Positions 52,838-60,332 of a stretch of DNA of 64,000 nucleotides are shown here, piece by piece. The notes beneath the pieces were generated by a model, which worked only from the letters and a program-made list of their open reading frames with translations, was not told the origin of the DNA and made no database searches. The first letter of the stretch is position 1. Every line of letters starts with the position of its first letter. The position numbers were made by a program, and so were the translations under genes. The DNA comes from Acidimicrobiia bacterium (lineage in GTDB: Bacteria; Actinomycetota; Acidimicrobiia; Spongiisociales; ZC4RG35), in assembly GCA_017577575.1 (NCBI GenBank), contig PKRG01000009.1, forward strand, positions 1 to 64,000, read 5' to 3'.

Positions 52838-53797
52838 GTGACCGCACCCGAGTCCTCGCCGAGCCCGGCGGCGACGGCACGCCGACCAGCGGAGAGCTCC
52901 TTGTCAGGTCGGGTGATGTACGGCCTCCTCGCCGTGGTGGTCGTTTCCTTCGGGGTCAACTGGCCGGTGATGTCGGCAGGGGTGCGACACATCAGCCCGG
53001 TGTGGATGGGAGCGTTTCGCGTCGGGAGCTCCCTGTTGGTGTTCGCCTGCATGGCCGTCGCCCGGGGACGTCTGCGGCTCCCGCCGCGGAGTGATTGGCC
53101 GATCGTCGCTTCTCTCGCCCTCTTCGGGATGTCGGCCGTGAACATCCTCGTCTTCACGGCCCTGCAGATCGTCCCGCCCGGCAGGTCGTCGGTCCTCACC
53201 TGGACGACCCCGCTGTGGGCGGTGCCGATCGCCGCCGTGTTCCTCGGCGATCGGATGACCCGCAGCCGCTGGGCGGGACTGGCGCTCGGGATCGCCGGGG
53301 TGGTCGTCCTCTTCGAGCCTTGGCGTCTCGATTGGGGTGACCGCCAGGTCGTCGTGGGCCACCTGCTTCTGCTGCTCGCCGCGGTGATCAACGCCGCCGT
53401 GTCCGTGCACATCCGGGGTCACAGGTGGACGATCACCCCCCTGGACGCCCTTCCCTGGCAGCTCGCCGGCGCCACCGCCGTCCTCTCGCTGGTGGCCTGG
53501 CTCACCGAAGGCGCGCCCCGGGTCGAGTGGACTCCCCTCCTCGTCGGCAACGTGGCCTACCAGGGGGTGCTGGTTTCGGGTCTCGCCCTGTGGGCGCAGA
53601 TCGTGATCTTCCGCAACATCGACCCGGTGTCGGCCAACCTCTCGATGATGGGCGTGCCCGCGATCGGGGTGGCGGCGTCGGCCGTGTTCGCCGCAGAGGC
53701 GGTCACTTTCGAGGTGGCGGCGGGCCTGGCGTTGATCGTCTCCGGCGTCGCCGTGCACCTGCTGTCCGACCGTCAGAGGAAACCCGTTGACATGTGA
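52838..53797 (+). CDS. EamA/DMT-family transporter
   Basis: A 319-residue membrane protein with about ten helices in two EamA repeats (about 24-155 and 170-312). NWPVMSAGVRHISPVWMGAFR and PPGRSSVLTWTTPLWAVPIAAVFLGDRMTRSRWAGLALG are typical of drug/metabolite exporters. GTG 52838 lies 4 bp after the Eis-like gene, so they may share an mRNA. Its final codons contain the -35 box of the next gene. Confidence 0.88.
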   Translation: MTAPESSPSPAATARRPAESSLSGRVMYGLLAVVVVSFGVNWPVMSAGVRHISPVWMGAFRVGSSLLVFACMAVARGRLRLPPRSDWPIVASLALFGMSAVNILVFTALQIVPPGRSSVLTWTTPLWAVPIAAVFLGDRMTRSRWAGLALGIAGVVVLFEPWRLDWGDRQVVVGHLLLLLAAVINAAVSVHIRGHRWTITPLDALPWQLAGATAVLSLVAWLTEGAPRVEWTPLLVGNVAYQGVLVSGLALWAQIVIFRNIDPVSANLSMMGVPAIGVAASAVFAAEAVTFEVAAGLALIVSGVAVHLLSDRQRKPVDM

Positions 53798-53816
53798 CCT
53801 TTTGGTCACGTATTAT
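53787..53816 (+). promoter_or_regulatory. arsR promoter with operator in the spacer
   Basis: Consensus -35 TTGACA (53787-53792) and -10 TATTAT (53811-53816) are 18 bp apart; the inverted repeat GTGACC-TTTT-GGTCAC (53794-53809) fills the spacer, fit for autorepression. ATG 53823 is 6 nt after the -10, so the mRNA is leaderless. Confidence 0.85.
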
Positions 53817-53822
53817 GCCGGC

Positions 53823-54143
53823 ATGACGGATGACGACCGGGTCTTCAAGGCACTCGCCGACCCGACCCGTCGGTACCTTCTCGACCTGCTCTACGAGCGA
53901 GACGGCCGGTCGCTCACCGAGCTGGAATCGGGCTTGGAGATGTCCCGTTTCGGGGTGATGAAGCATCTCAAGGTGCTCGAGGAGGCCGGGCTGGTCGTGT
54001 CCCGGAAGGTGGGGCGCGAGAAGCTCCACTACCTGAACCCGGTTCCCATCCAGGCGATCCACGACCGGTGGATCCACAAGTACCGCGAGCGTCATGCGCA
54101 GGCGCTCAACGAGTTGAAGAGAGAACTGGAGGAGAAGCAATGA
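53823..54143 (+). CDS. ArsR-family transcriptional repressor
   Basis: A 106-residue winged-helix repressor. RVFKALADPTRRYLLDLL (residues 6-23) and the recognition helix region EMSRFGVMKHLKVLEEAGLVVSRKVGREKLHYLNP (about 40-74) are typical. No metal-binding Cys is present, so it belongs to the metal-free ArsR branch that is often paired with an SRPBCC gene. It overlaps that gene by 4 bp (ATGA) and is preceded by its own operator. Confidence 0.92.
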   Translation: MTDDDRVFKALADPTRRYLLDLLYERDGRSLTELESGLEMSRFGVMKHLKVLEEAGLVVSRKVGREKLHYLNPVPIQAIHDRWIHKYRERHAQALNELKRELEEKQ

Positions 54144-54643
54144 GCGACCGAGCACCGACCACCCAGGTGTACCGGGTGTTCATCAAGGCCAGCCCCGAGC
54201 AGGTGTGGGACGCCATCACGCAGCCCGAGTGGACCGTCCGCTACGGGTACGGCGGCACCATCGAATACGACCCGGGACTGCAGGCGGGAGCGAGCTATCG
54301 CATCCTCGCCGACGAGAAGATGCAGGCGTACGGCATGCCCGAGGTGCTCATCGTCGGGGAGGTGATCGAAGCCGACGCCCCCAACCGGCTGGCCCTGACG
54401 TGGCACGCCCAATGGGAGCCGAAGGAAGGGCCGACTCGCTTGACCTACGAGATCGGCCCGTGGATGGGGGACACCACCTCGCTGACTGTGACGCACGAGC
54501 TCGACGAAGCTCCCGGCCTGGCGGAGATGGTAGCCGGGAGAGTCGAGGGCGCCGGTGGCGGCTGGGCCGAGGTCCTCTCCGACCTGAAGTCGCTGCTGGA
54601 GACCGGCGAGCCGCTCTACGTCCTCCCGGACCCCGCGTCCTGA
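54140..54643 (+). CDS. SRPBCC/AHSA1-like protein
   Basis: A 167-residue START-like (AHSA1) protein. VYRVFIKASPEQVWDAITQPEWTVRYGYGGTIEY (about 10-43) and LTLTWHAQWEP-like strands give the helix-grip fold, which binds a hydrophobic ligand. Paired with the ArsR repressor in one operon, a common arrangement whose function is mostly unknown. ATG 54140 overlaps the arsR stop. The C-terminal DLKSLLETGEP helix is standard. Confidence 0.88.
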   Translation: MSDRAPTTQVYRVFIKASPEQVWDAITQPEWTVRYGYGGTIEYDPGLQAGASYRILADEKMQAYGMPEVLIVGEVIEADAPNRLALTWHAQWEPKEGPTRLTYEIGPWMGDTTSLTVTHELDEAPGLAEMVAGRVEGAGGGWAEVLSDLKSLLETGEPLYVLPDPAS

Positions 54644-54657
54644 GGCACTGGCGACCC

Positions 54658-54694
54658 GGGGCTGCACGGTGGGAGGAGACCACCGTGCGGCCCC
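54658..54694 (+). terminator. terminator of the arsR-SRPBCC operon
   Basis: A 15-bp stem, GGGGCTGCACGGTGG with CCACCGTGCGGCCCC (one G-U), closes a 7-nt loop 14 bp after the stop and is followed by TTCGTCC. Confidence 0.75.
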
Positions 54695-54738
54695 TTCGTC
54701 CACGGCGCATCCGGACCGCACAGGAATAGGGTGGTGGG

Positions 54739-54768
54739 ATGACCCGTCGCCGCCGGGACCGAAGATGA
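54739..54768 (+). CDS. nine-codon Arg-rich leader ORF before ligD
   Basis: ATG 54739 stands 6 nt after TAGGGT, a leaderless -10, and opens a nine-residue frame, MTRRRRDRR, with six Arg. Its TGA (54766-54768) overlaps the ligD ATG (54765), so translation of ligD may be coupled to it. Whether it is made is not known; sequence shows only the arrangement. Confidence 0.5.
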   Translation: MTRRRRDRR

Positions 54769-56261
54769 CCGACGATTCCGAGTACCGGCGCAAGCGAGAC
54801 TTCGAGCGGACCCCGGAGCCGCCGGCGACGGAGGTGAGCGGCGACGTCGACCCGCTCACCGCCCCTCCCGGCGAGACCTTCGTCATCCAACAGCACTACG
54901 CCACCCGGCTCCACCACGACGTGCGGCTGGAGATGTTCAACGGCCCGGCGCCGGTGCTGGTCTCGTGGGCGGTCCCCAAGGGCCTGCCCCGGGCGCGTGG
55001 AGAGCGGCATCTGGCGATCCGCACCGAGGACCACCCGATGGAGTACGCCACGTTCTCGGGAACGATCCCGGCGGGCGAGTACGGCGGCGGTGAGGTGCGG
55101 ATATTCGACTCCGGCACGTACGAGATGGTCGGCCGCACCGAGGACCGAATCACTTTCCGCCTGCACGGGAATCGGCTCCAGGGGACATATCACCTCGTCC
55201 ACACCGGTGTCGCCGACGGAAAGGACCAGTGGCTCGCCCTGCTGTCGGAGGACGAGCGGCCACCCAGGGAGGATCCGCCCCCGCTGGAGCCGATGCTCGC
55301 CACCCTCACCGACGGGCCCTTCGACGACCCGGCCTGGGGGTTCGAGCCCAAGTGGGATGGGGTGCGCGCCCTGGCCGTGTGCGACACGTCCACCCGGCTC
55401 TTCTCCCGGAACGGAAAGGACGTCACCTCCGGCTACCCGGAGCTCGCCGGCCTCCACGACCGGCTGGTGGCACTGGACGCGGTCGTCGACGGCGAGATAG
55501 TGGCGTTCCAGGACGGCAGGCCCTCGTTCCAATCGCTGCAACAGAGGATGCACGTGCGGGAGCCGCGCCGAGTGGAGGCACTGGCGAAGCGGATCCCGGT
55601 CGTGTTCATGGCCTTCGACCTCCTCTACCTCGACGGGAAGGACCTCACGGACGAGCCGCTGCGGCAGCGACGCGAGGCCCTGGAGGAGATCCTCGTGCCC
55701 GACGACCACGTCCAGTTGTCGCCCCTCGTCGAAGGGGCCGGCGAGGCTCTGTATCGGGCCGCGGAAGAGCGGGGCCTCGAGGGCATCGTCGCCAAGCGTC
55801 TCGACTCCCGATACGAGACCGGGGCACGATCGCGCGCCTGGCTGAAGGTGAAGCTCACCTTCGACGCCGACGTGGTGATCGTCGGCTGGACCGAAGGCGA
55901 GGGGCGGCGCCGGGGCCGGATCGGCTCCCTGGTCATGGCCGTCTACGACTCGGAAGGCATCCGTTACGTCGGAAACGTCGGCACCGGCTTCGACCGGGCC
56001 GCGCTCGAAGACGCCGCCCGACGCCTCGAAGCCATCGAGACGTCCGACCCGCCGTTCGATCGTTCGGTGATCCGCTCCAGCCCGGAGCTGCGTCGTGCCC
56101 ACTGGGTAGAGCCGCGGCTCGTGGCCGTCGTCGAGCATCGCCAGCTCACCGATGCCGGCCGCCTGCGAGCCCCCTCCTTCAAAGGGTGGCGGGACGACAA
56201 GGCACCGCAGGAGTGCACCTTCGACCAGTTGCAGCCGGCGCCACCCCGGGGAGAACCCTGA
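54765..56261 (+). CDS. ligD: LigD-type ATP-dependent DNA ligase with 3'-phosphoesterase domain
   Basis: A 498-residue DNA repair ligase. Residues 1-160 are the 3'-phosphoesterase domain with HYATRLHHDVRLE (His 44, His 50/51, Asp 52) and AGEYGGGEV. Residues 170-498 are the ATP ligase: nucleotidyl Lys 196 in EPKWDGVRA, DGEIVAF, GIVAKRLDSRYETG and WLKVKL, then the OB domain. The polymerase (primase-like) domain of full LigD is absent, and no ku gene is in the window. It seals nicks or ends in repair. ATG 54765 overlaps the stop of a nine-codon Arg-rich frame. Confidence 0.92.
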   Translation: MTDDSEYRRKRDFERTPEPPATEVSGDVDPLTAPPGETFVIQQHYATRLHHDVRLEMFNGPAPVLVSWAVPKGLPRARGERHLAIRTEDHPMEYATFSGTIPAGEYGGGEVRIFDSGTYEMVGRTEDRITFRLHGNRLQGTYHLVHTGVADGKDQWLALLSEDERPPREDPPPLEPMLATLTDGPFDDPAWGFEPKWDGVRALAVCDTSTRLFSRNGKDVTSGYPELAGLHDRLVALDAVVDGEIVAFQDGRPSFQSLQQRMHVREPRRVEALAKRIPVVFMAFDLLYLDGKDLTDEPLRQRREALEEILVPDDHVQLSPLVEGAGEALYRAAEERGLEGIVAKRLDSRYETGARSRAWLKVKLTFDADVVIVGWTEGEGRRRGRIGSLVMAVYDSEGIRYVGNVGTGFDRAALEDAARRLEAIETSDPPFDRSVIRSSPELRRAHWVEPRLVAVVEHRQLTDAGRLRAPSFKGWRDDKAPQECTFDQLQPAPPRGEP

Positions 56262-56270
56262 GCACGCGCT

Positions 56271-56289
56271 CCGGGGACGTACTCCCCGG
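56271..56289 (+). terminator. short stem-loop after ligD
   Basis: CCGGGGA-CGTAC-TCCCCGG, a 7-bp stem 9 bp after the ligD stop, no T-tract. Confidence 0.4.
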
Positions 56290-56413
56290 GGCGGACGGCA
56301 CCTCCCCGCCGATGCACTCACGGTGGTAGCCCGGAACCTGCCCACGGCAGACGAGATCCGGCGGCCCTTCCCATACGTTGGCGACGTTCGTTCGCTGACC
56401 ACGGAGGGAGAAC

Positions 56414-56893
56414 ATGCAACCGACTCGTGTCCGACAGACAGCCGTCGAGACGGCAACCGACCGCGCCCTGGAGTTGGCCCGCCGCTTCGGCCCGGCGGTC
56501 CTGAGGGTGTCTCTGGCAGTGGTGTTCGTGTGGTTCGGGGCGCTGAAGGTGCTCGGCGTTTCGCCGGTGGCCGAGTTCGTGGCGAACACGGTCCCGTTCC
56601 TTCCCGGCGACCTGTTCGTGCTCGGGCTGGGCGTGGTCGAAGTGGTGTTGGGCGCCGCCTTGGTGATGGGGCGCAGCCCGTTGATCGCCCTGGCCATCGC
56701 CGCCCATCTCGCCGGGACTTTCCTGGCTCTGCTCACCCAGCCGGAGGTGACGTTCCAGGGAGGCAACCTGACCCTCCTCACCACCGAAGGCGAGTTCGTG
56801 ATCAAGAACCTGGTCCTCATCGGCGCCGCCCTCACCGTGGCCGGGCACTCCCGGCGCCAGGTGACCGAGGAGAACTTCGCCAAGGCCGCCTGA
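56414..56893 (+). CDS. DoxX-family membrane protein
   Basis: A 159-residue protein with four helices (about 29-47, 58-82, 88-106 and 126-146). RVSLAVVFVWFGALKVLGVSPVAEFV (near 31-56) is the DoxX signature. Family members act in redox or thiosulfate metabolism or membrane stress; the role here is unknown. ATG 56414 has GGAGGGA upstream. It converges on glnA. Confidence 0.85.
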   Translation: MQPTRVRQTAVETATDRALELARRFGPAVLRVSLAVVFVWFGALKVLGVSPVAEFVANTVPFLPGDLFVLGLGVVEVVLGAALVMGRSPLIALAIAAHLAGTFLALLTQPEVTFQGGNLTLLTTEGEFVIKNLVLIGAALTVAGHSRRQVTEENFAKAA

Positions 56894-56899
56894 CGAGAT

Positions 56900-56943
56900 G
56901 TTCGCCCACGTTTCGTGCGCTCCGTCACGAAACGTGGGCGAAC
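56900..56943. terminator. 17-bp hairpin between DoxX gene and glnA
   Basis: GTTCGCCCACGTTTCGT pairs perfectly with ACGAAACGTGGGCGAAC around a 10-nt loop, directly after the DoxX stop. Likely the terminator for the + strand gene, possibly for both. Confidence 0.7.
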
Positions 56944-56949
56944 CCTGGA

Positions 56950-56977
56950 ATGGCCCCGGCGGCGACGCCGGGGCCAT
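56950..56977. terminator. 12-bp GNRA-capped hairpin after glnA
   Basis: ATGGCCCCGGCG-GCGA-CGCCGGGGCCAT, a perfect stem with a GCGA tetraloop on the + strand, 8 bp downstream of the glnA stop. Confidence 0.65.
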
Positions 56978-56985
56978 CGATCTGT

Positions 56986-58407
56986 CTAGATGTCGTAGTA
57001 GAGGACGAATTCGTAGGGGTGAGGCCGCAGCCGGATCGCATCGACCTCCTTCTCCCGCTTGTACTCGATCCATGTCTCGATGAGACCCGGGGTGAACACG
57101 CCGCCCTCGAGCAGGAACTCGTGGTCTTCCTCCAGGGCGTCCAGCGCTTCGCTGAGGCTGGAAGGCACCGACGGGAGGTTGGCCAGCTCCTCGGGGGGCA
57201 GGTCGTAGATGTCCTTGTCGACCGGGTCCGGCGGCTCGATCTTGTTCTGGATGCCGTCGATGCCCGCCATGAGCATCGCCGAGAAGGCGAGGTACGGGTT
57301 GCAGGACGGGTCGGGGCAGCGGAACTCGAGCCGCTTGGCGGCCGGGCTCTGTGAATACATCGGGATGCGGACGGCGGCCGAGCGGTTGCGGTTCGAGTAC
57401 ACCAGATTCACCGGAGCCTCGTAGCCCGGCACCAACCGGTGGTACGAGTTGGTCGTCGGGGCGGCGAACGCCAGCACCGCCGGCGCATGGGCGAGGAGGC
57501 CGCCGATGTACCAACGGGCCACGTCCGACAGGCCGGCGTAACCGGACTCGTCGTAGAACAGCGGCTCACCGTTGGCCCACAGCGACTGGTGGGTGTGCAT
57601 CCCCGAGCCGTTGTCCTCGAAGATCGGCTTGGGCATGAAGGTGACGGTCTTGCCCGCCTGCCACGCCACCGACTTCACGATGTACTTGTAGAGCGTGACC
57701 TTGTCGGCGGTGCGCAGCAGGGTGTCGTACTTGATGTCGATCTCGGCTTGCCCGGCGGTGCCGACCTCGTGGTGCTGGACCTCGATGTCGATTCCCGCCT
57801 GGATGAGGCGGCGGGTCATCTCCGACCGCAGGTCCTGGTAGTGGTCGGTCGGCGGGACGGGGAAGTAGCCCTCCTTGTAGCGCGGCTTGTAGGCCAGGTT
57901 CCGGCCGTCCTCCTCCGCGCCGGAGTTCCACGCGCCTTCCACCGAGTCCACGAAGTAGAAGGCGGAGTGCTGGTTCTGGGCGAACCGGGCGGAGTCGAAG
58001 ATGTAGAACTCGGCCTCCGGCCCCCAATACGAGGTGTCGGCGATGCCGGTCGCTTTCAGGTAGTCCTCGGCCTTCTTCGCCACGTACCGGGGGTCGCGCT
58101 CGTAGGGCTCCTTGGTGACCGGGTCGTGGACGAAGCAGTAGAGGATCAGCGTCTTGTGCTCACGGAAAGGATCCTCGACCGCGGTGGTGGGGTCGGGGAT
58201 CAGGATCATGTCCGATTCCTGGATCTGCTGGAAACCCCGGATCGAGGAGCCGTCGAAACCGTACCCGTCCTCGAAGGCGTCGGCCGTCAGGTAGGCCGAC
58301 GGGATGGTGAAGTGCTGGACCTGGCCAGGCAGGTCACAGAAACGCAGATCGACGAACTCGAAGCCTTCGTCGGCGACCTTCTTCAGGACTTCCTGAGGTG
58401 TGGACAT
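56986..58407 (-). CDS. glnA: glutamine synthetase, type I
   Basis: A 473-residue GSI that makes glutamine from glutamate, ammonia and ATP. FDGSSIRGFQ (near 51), EAEFYIFD metal-binding Glu (near 131), NGSGMHTHQSLW (near 264) and the Arg-rich NRSAAVRIP (near 340) are intact. The Tyr in KDIYDLPPEE (near 400) is the adenylylation site, so the enzyme is of the regulated beta class. ATG 58407 has AGAGGA 6 nt upstream. An array of GlnR-like pentamers lies 46-83 bp upstream. Confidence 0.97.
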   Translation of the reverse strand: MSTPQEVLKKVADEGFEFVDLRFCDLPGQVQHFTIPSAYLTADAFEDGYGFDGSSIRGFQQIQESDMILIPDPTTAVEDPFREHKTLILYCFVHDPVTKEPYERDPRYVAKKAEDYLKATGIADTSYWGPEAEFYIFDSARFAQNQHSAFYFVDSVEGAWNSGAEEDGRNLAYKPRYKEGYFPVPPTDHYQDLRSEMTRRLIQAGIDIEVQHHEVGTAGQAEIDIKYDTLLRTADKVTLYKYIVKSVAWQAGKTVTFMPKPIFEDNGSGMHTHQSLWANGEPLFYDESGYAGLSDVARWYIGGLLAHAPAVLAFAAPTTNSYHRLVPGYEAPVNLVYSNRNRSAAVRIPMYSQSPAAKRLEFRCPDPSCNPYLAFSAMLMAGIDGIQNKIEPPDPVDKDIYDLPPEELANLPSVPSSLSEALDALEEDHEFLLEGGVFTPGLIETWIEYKREKEVDAIRLRPHPYEFVLYYDI

Positions 58408-58452
58408 GTGTTTCCTCTCTGTGGAGCGTCGGCGGCATTGAACAGTGGGTCG

Positions 58453-58490
58453 ATTTCTCGCTGGTTGAGCGATTGTTACGACTGTGTTTC
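58453..58490 (-). promoter_or_regulatory. candidate GlnR-type operator array before glnA
   Basis: On the minus strand four pentamers recur every 11 bp: GAAAC (58490-58486), GTAAC (58479-58475), TCAAC (58468-58464) and GAAAT (58457-58453), each separated by 6 nt. This is the spacing and near the consensus (gTnAC-n6-GaAAC) of actinobacterial GlnR boxes. Binding is inference. Confidence 0.5.
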
Positions 58491-59628
58491 AGCCGGCTCC
58501 GAGTGTCGGGCCGGAGTCGGGCAGTGGTTCATCCACCTCGAAGGTGGTCGCCGCCGACACCTTGCCGTTGACGACCAGCTCCACGCGATGGGTGCCCGGA
58601 TACGGGGTGCGCGTCGTCTGGCGGGCCAGCGAGACGGTCTTCGCCACTTCGAGCCGCCCACCCGCCTCGATGCGGGCTTCCTTTCCCTTGAACACCTTCG
58701 GTGACGAGCCGTTCCGCTTCACGAAGTGGACCCTGAAGTCGACGAGCGCCGACCGCGCCGAGGTCGCCCGGTTGGCGACGACAGCCCGCAGCCTCGTTCT
58801 GTCGCCGATCCGTACCCGACGGGGGACCACCGCGAGCTCCTCGACCTCGATGCCGTCCCGCTCGGCGTAGCCGAGCACCTCCAGGGCGCCTCGATGGCCC
58901 AGCTTGACCAGGGTGCGCATGCCGTGACGGACCAGTCGAGCCCGCTCCGGCCGTCGCAGCCAGCGCCGCGCCACTTCGACCGCCAGGTCGGGGTGGTCCT
59001 TGGAGATGTCGTTGAGGTTGTTGGCCACCGAGCGCCGCACGTATTCGGCGCGGTCGTCTTTCAGCAGTTCGAGGAGATCGACGACCGGCGACGGGTCGTC
59101 GATGAACCGCTGGAGGCGAGGTGCCCAGGGCAGGCGCGGCCGGGTTCCTTCCGAGACCAGACGACGCACGTGCATGTCGGGGTCGGAGGCCCACTCCCGC
59201 AGTTGCGCCAGCGTCCGCTGGGTGTGGGCATCGAGGAACGTCCGGATGCTGTACTCGGCGGTGAAGCGGCGGGTGACCTCGTGCTGGAACCACATCGCCT
59301 CCTCGAAGTGGTCGAGTCCGTGGTCGGCCACGAAGTAGACGTGAGGCAGGTAGACGAACGCCGCCATCCCGCCGGATTCACGGTCGCCCAGGGGCGGCCC
59401 GAGCGATGCCCCGAGGACTCTTAGCGCCTCGCCCCGGTCGGCGGGCAGCGTGGCCGCCAACGCCGCCGAGATCAGACGGGCTCTCGGGGTCAGTTCCAGA
59501 TCCCCGAACCCGTCGGAGGCGCGGCGCACGAACTCGGAACGGGGGAAAGCGGGATGCACGGCGGCGATGTCGGCCGCGATCCGCTCGATCACCTCCGGCC
59601 CGAACGAGTCCTTGAGCGGCTCCGCCAC
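58489..59628 (-). CDS. AlkC-type DNA alkylation repair protein
   Basis: A 379-residue HEAT-like-repeat protein of the AlkC family of DNA glycosylases, which remove alkylated bases such as 3-methyladenine. AEPLKDSFGPEVIERIA opens the protein, EYVRRSVANNLNDISKDHPDLAVEVARRW (near 190-218) is the characteristic repeat with the DNA-contacting Arg, and residues 265-370 form the Ig-like domain found in several AlkC groups. GTG 59628 is chosen as TAGGAT ends 7 nt before it; ATG 59637 overlaps that hexamer. Confidence 0.85.
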   Translation of the reverse strand: MAEPLKDSFGPEVIERIAADIAAVHPAFPRSEFVRRASDGFGDLELTPRARLISAALAATLPADRGEALRVLGASLGPPLGDRESGGMAAFVYLPHVYFVADHGLDHFEEAMWFQHEVTRRFTAEYSIRTFLDAHTQRTLAQLREWASDPDMHVRRLVSEGTRPRLPWAPRLQRFIDDPSPVVDLLELLKDDRAEYVRRSVANNLNDISKDHPDLAVEVARRWLRRPERARLVRHGMRTLVKLGHRGALEVLGYAERDGIEVEELAVVPRRVRIGDRTRLRAVVANRATSARSALVDFRVHFVKRNGSSPKVFKGKEARIEAGGRLEVAKTVSLARQTTRTPYPGTHRVELVVNGKVSAATTFEVDEPLPDSGPTLGAG

Positions 59629-59648
59629 GAGCCGCATCCTAGGCGCGG

Positions 59649-60239
59649 CTACGACGCGGCCCGGGACGGGGGCCTCCACGCCGGGTCCCGCCCCAGGAAG
59701 GCGACGTAGCGCTCGACGATGCCGGCGTCGGGCGCGGTGGGCACCACCGGGCGGAACTGGCCCTCGCCGAAGCCGCGGTACTCGGGCGCGATCGTCCGGG
59801 GAGCAGCTTCCAGCGCCGCCTCGACGAGGTCGTCCTCGAATGGATACGCCTGACCCGTCGCCACCGACAGGTCCCAGCCGTGACCCGGGTACTCCATCGT
59901 CATCATGTCGCGGACCATCGAAGCGGGGATGCTGGCTTTCACCATCCGGAGCCGGCGATCCAGCCCACCTTCGGCCAGGCCCTCGATCGCCGAGTGGCCG
60001 GCACGGCGAAAGGCTTCGGCGTGGCCGGTGTTCACCAGGTAGTGGTTCGGGTCGCGCACGGCGTCCGTCTCCCAGGTGGCGGCTTCGAAGATGTGGATCC
60101 AGCCGACGAGGTGGTCGACCAGATCCCTCACGGTGAACTCCTCGCACGGAGTGGAGTCGTCCCAGGATCGGTCGGGCACGCCTTCGATTAGGTCGGCCAT
60201 GTGGTCGATGGCCCGGTGCAGCATCTCGAAATCGGACAT
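59649..60239 (-). CDS. DinB-like mycothiol-dependent maleylpyruvate isomerase family protein (TIGR03086 type)
   Basis: A 196-residue four-helix protein. DRSWDDSTPCEEFTVRDLVDHLVGW (about 23-47) with its His is typical, as is EYPGHGWDLSVATGQ (near 116-130), which supplies more metal-ligand candidates. Family members are metal proteins, some using mycothiol. ATG 60239 is 6 nt after TAGGTT. It is 20 bp upstream of alkC on the same strand. Reaction unknown. Confidence 0.85.
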   Translation of the reverse strand: MSDFEMLHRAIDHMADLIEGVPDRSWDDSTPCEEFTVRDLVDHLVGWIHIFEAATWETDAVRDPNHYLVNTGHAEAFRRAGHSAIEGLAEGGLDRRLRMVKASIPASMVRDMMTMEYPGHGWDLSVATGQAYPFEDDLVEAALEAAPRTIAPEYRGFGEGQFRPVVPTAPDAGIVERYVAFLGRDPAWRPPSRAAS

Positions 60240-60319
60240 GCCTCCAACCTACGAAGGCGTCCGTCTTCGGTCTTGAACTAATGCGACAACCGCCAGACGA
60301 GGCCGACGGCCCGGTCCGC

Positions 60320-60325
60320 TAGCGT
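60320..60325 (+). promoter_or_regulatory. -10 element TAGCGT, leaderless purA transcript
   Basis: TAGCGT ends 7 nt before ATG 60333. Confidence 0.55.
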
Positions 60326-60332
60326 CTCGGCT

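Noticed and set aside
54669..54764. N-terminal extension of LigD
   Set aside because: It would begin inside the terminator stem of the previous operon and adds residues unlike the family.
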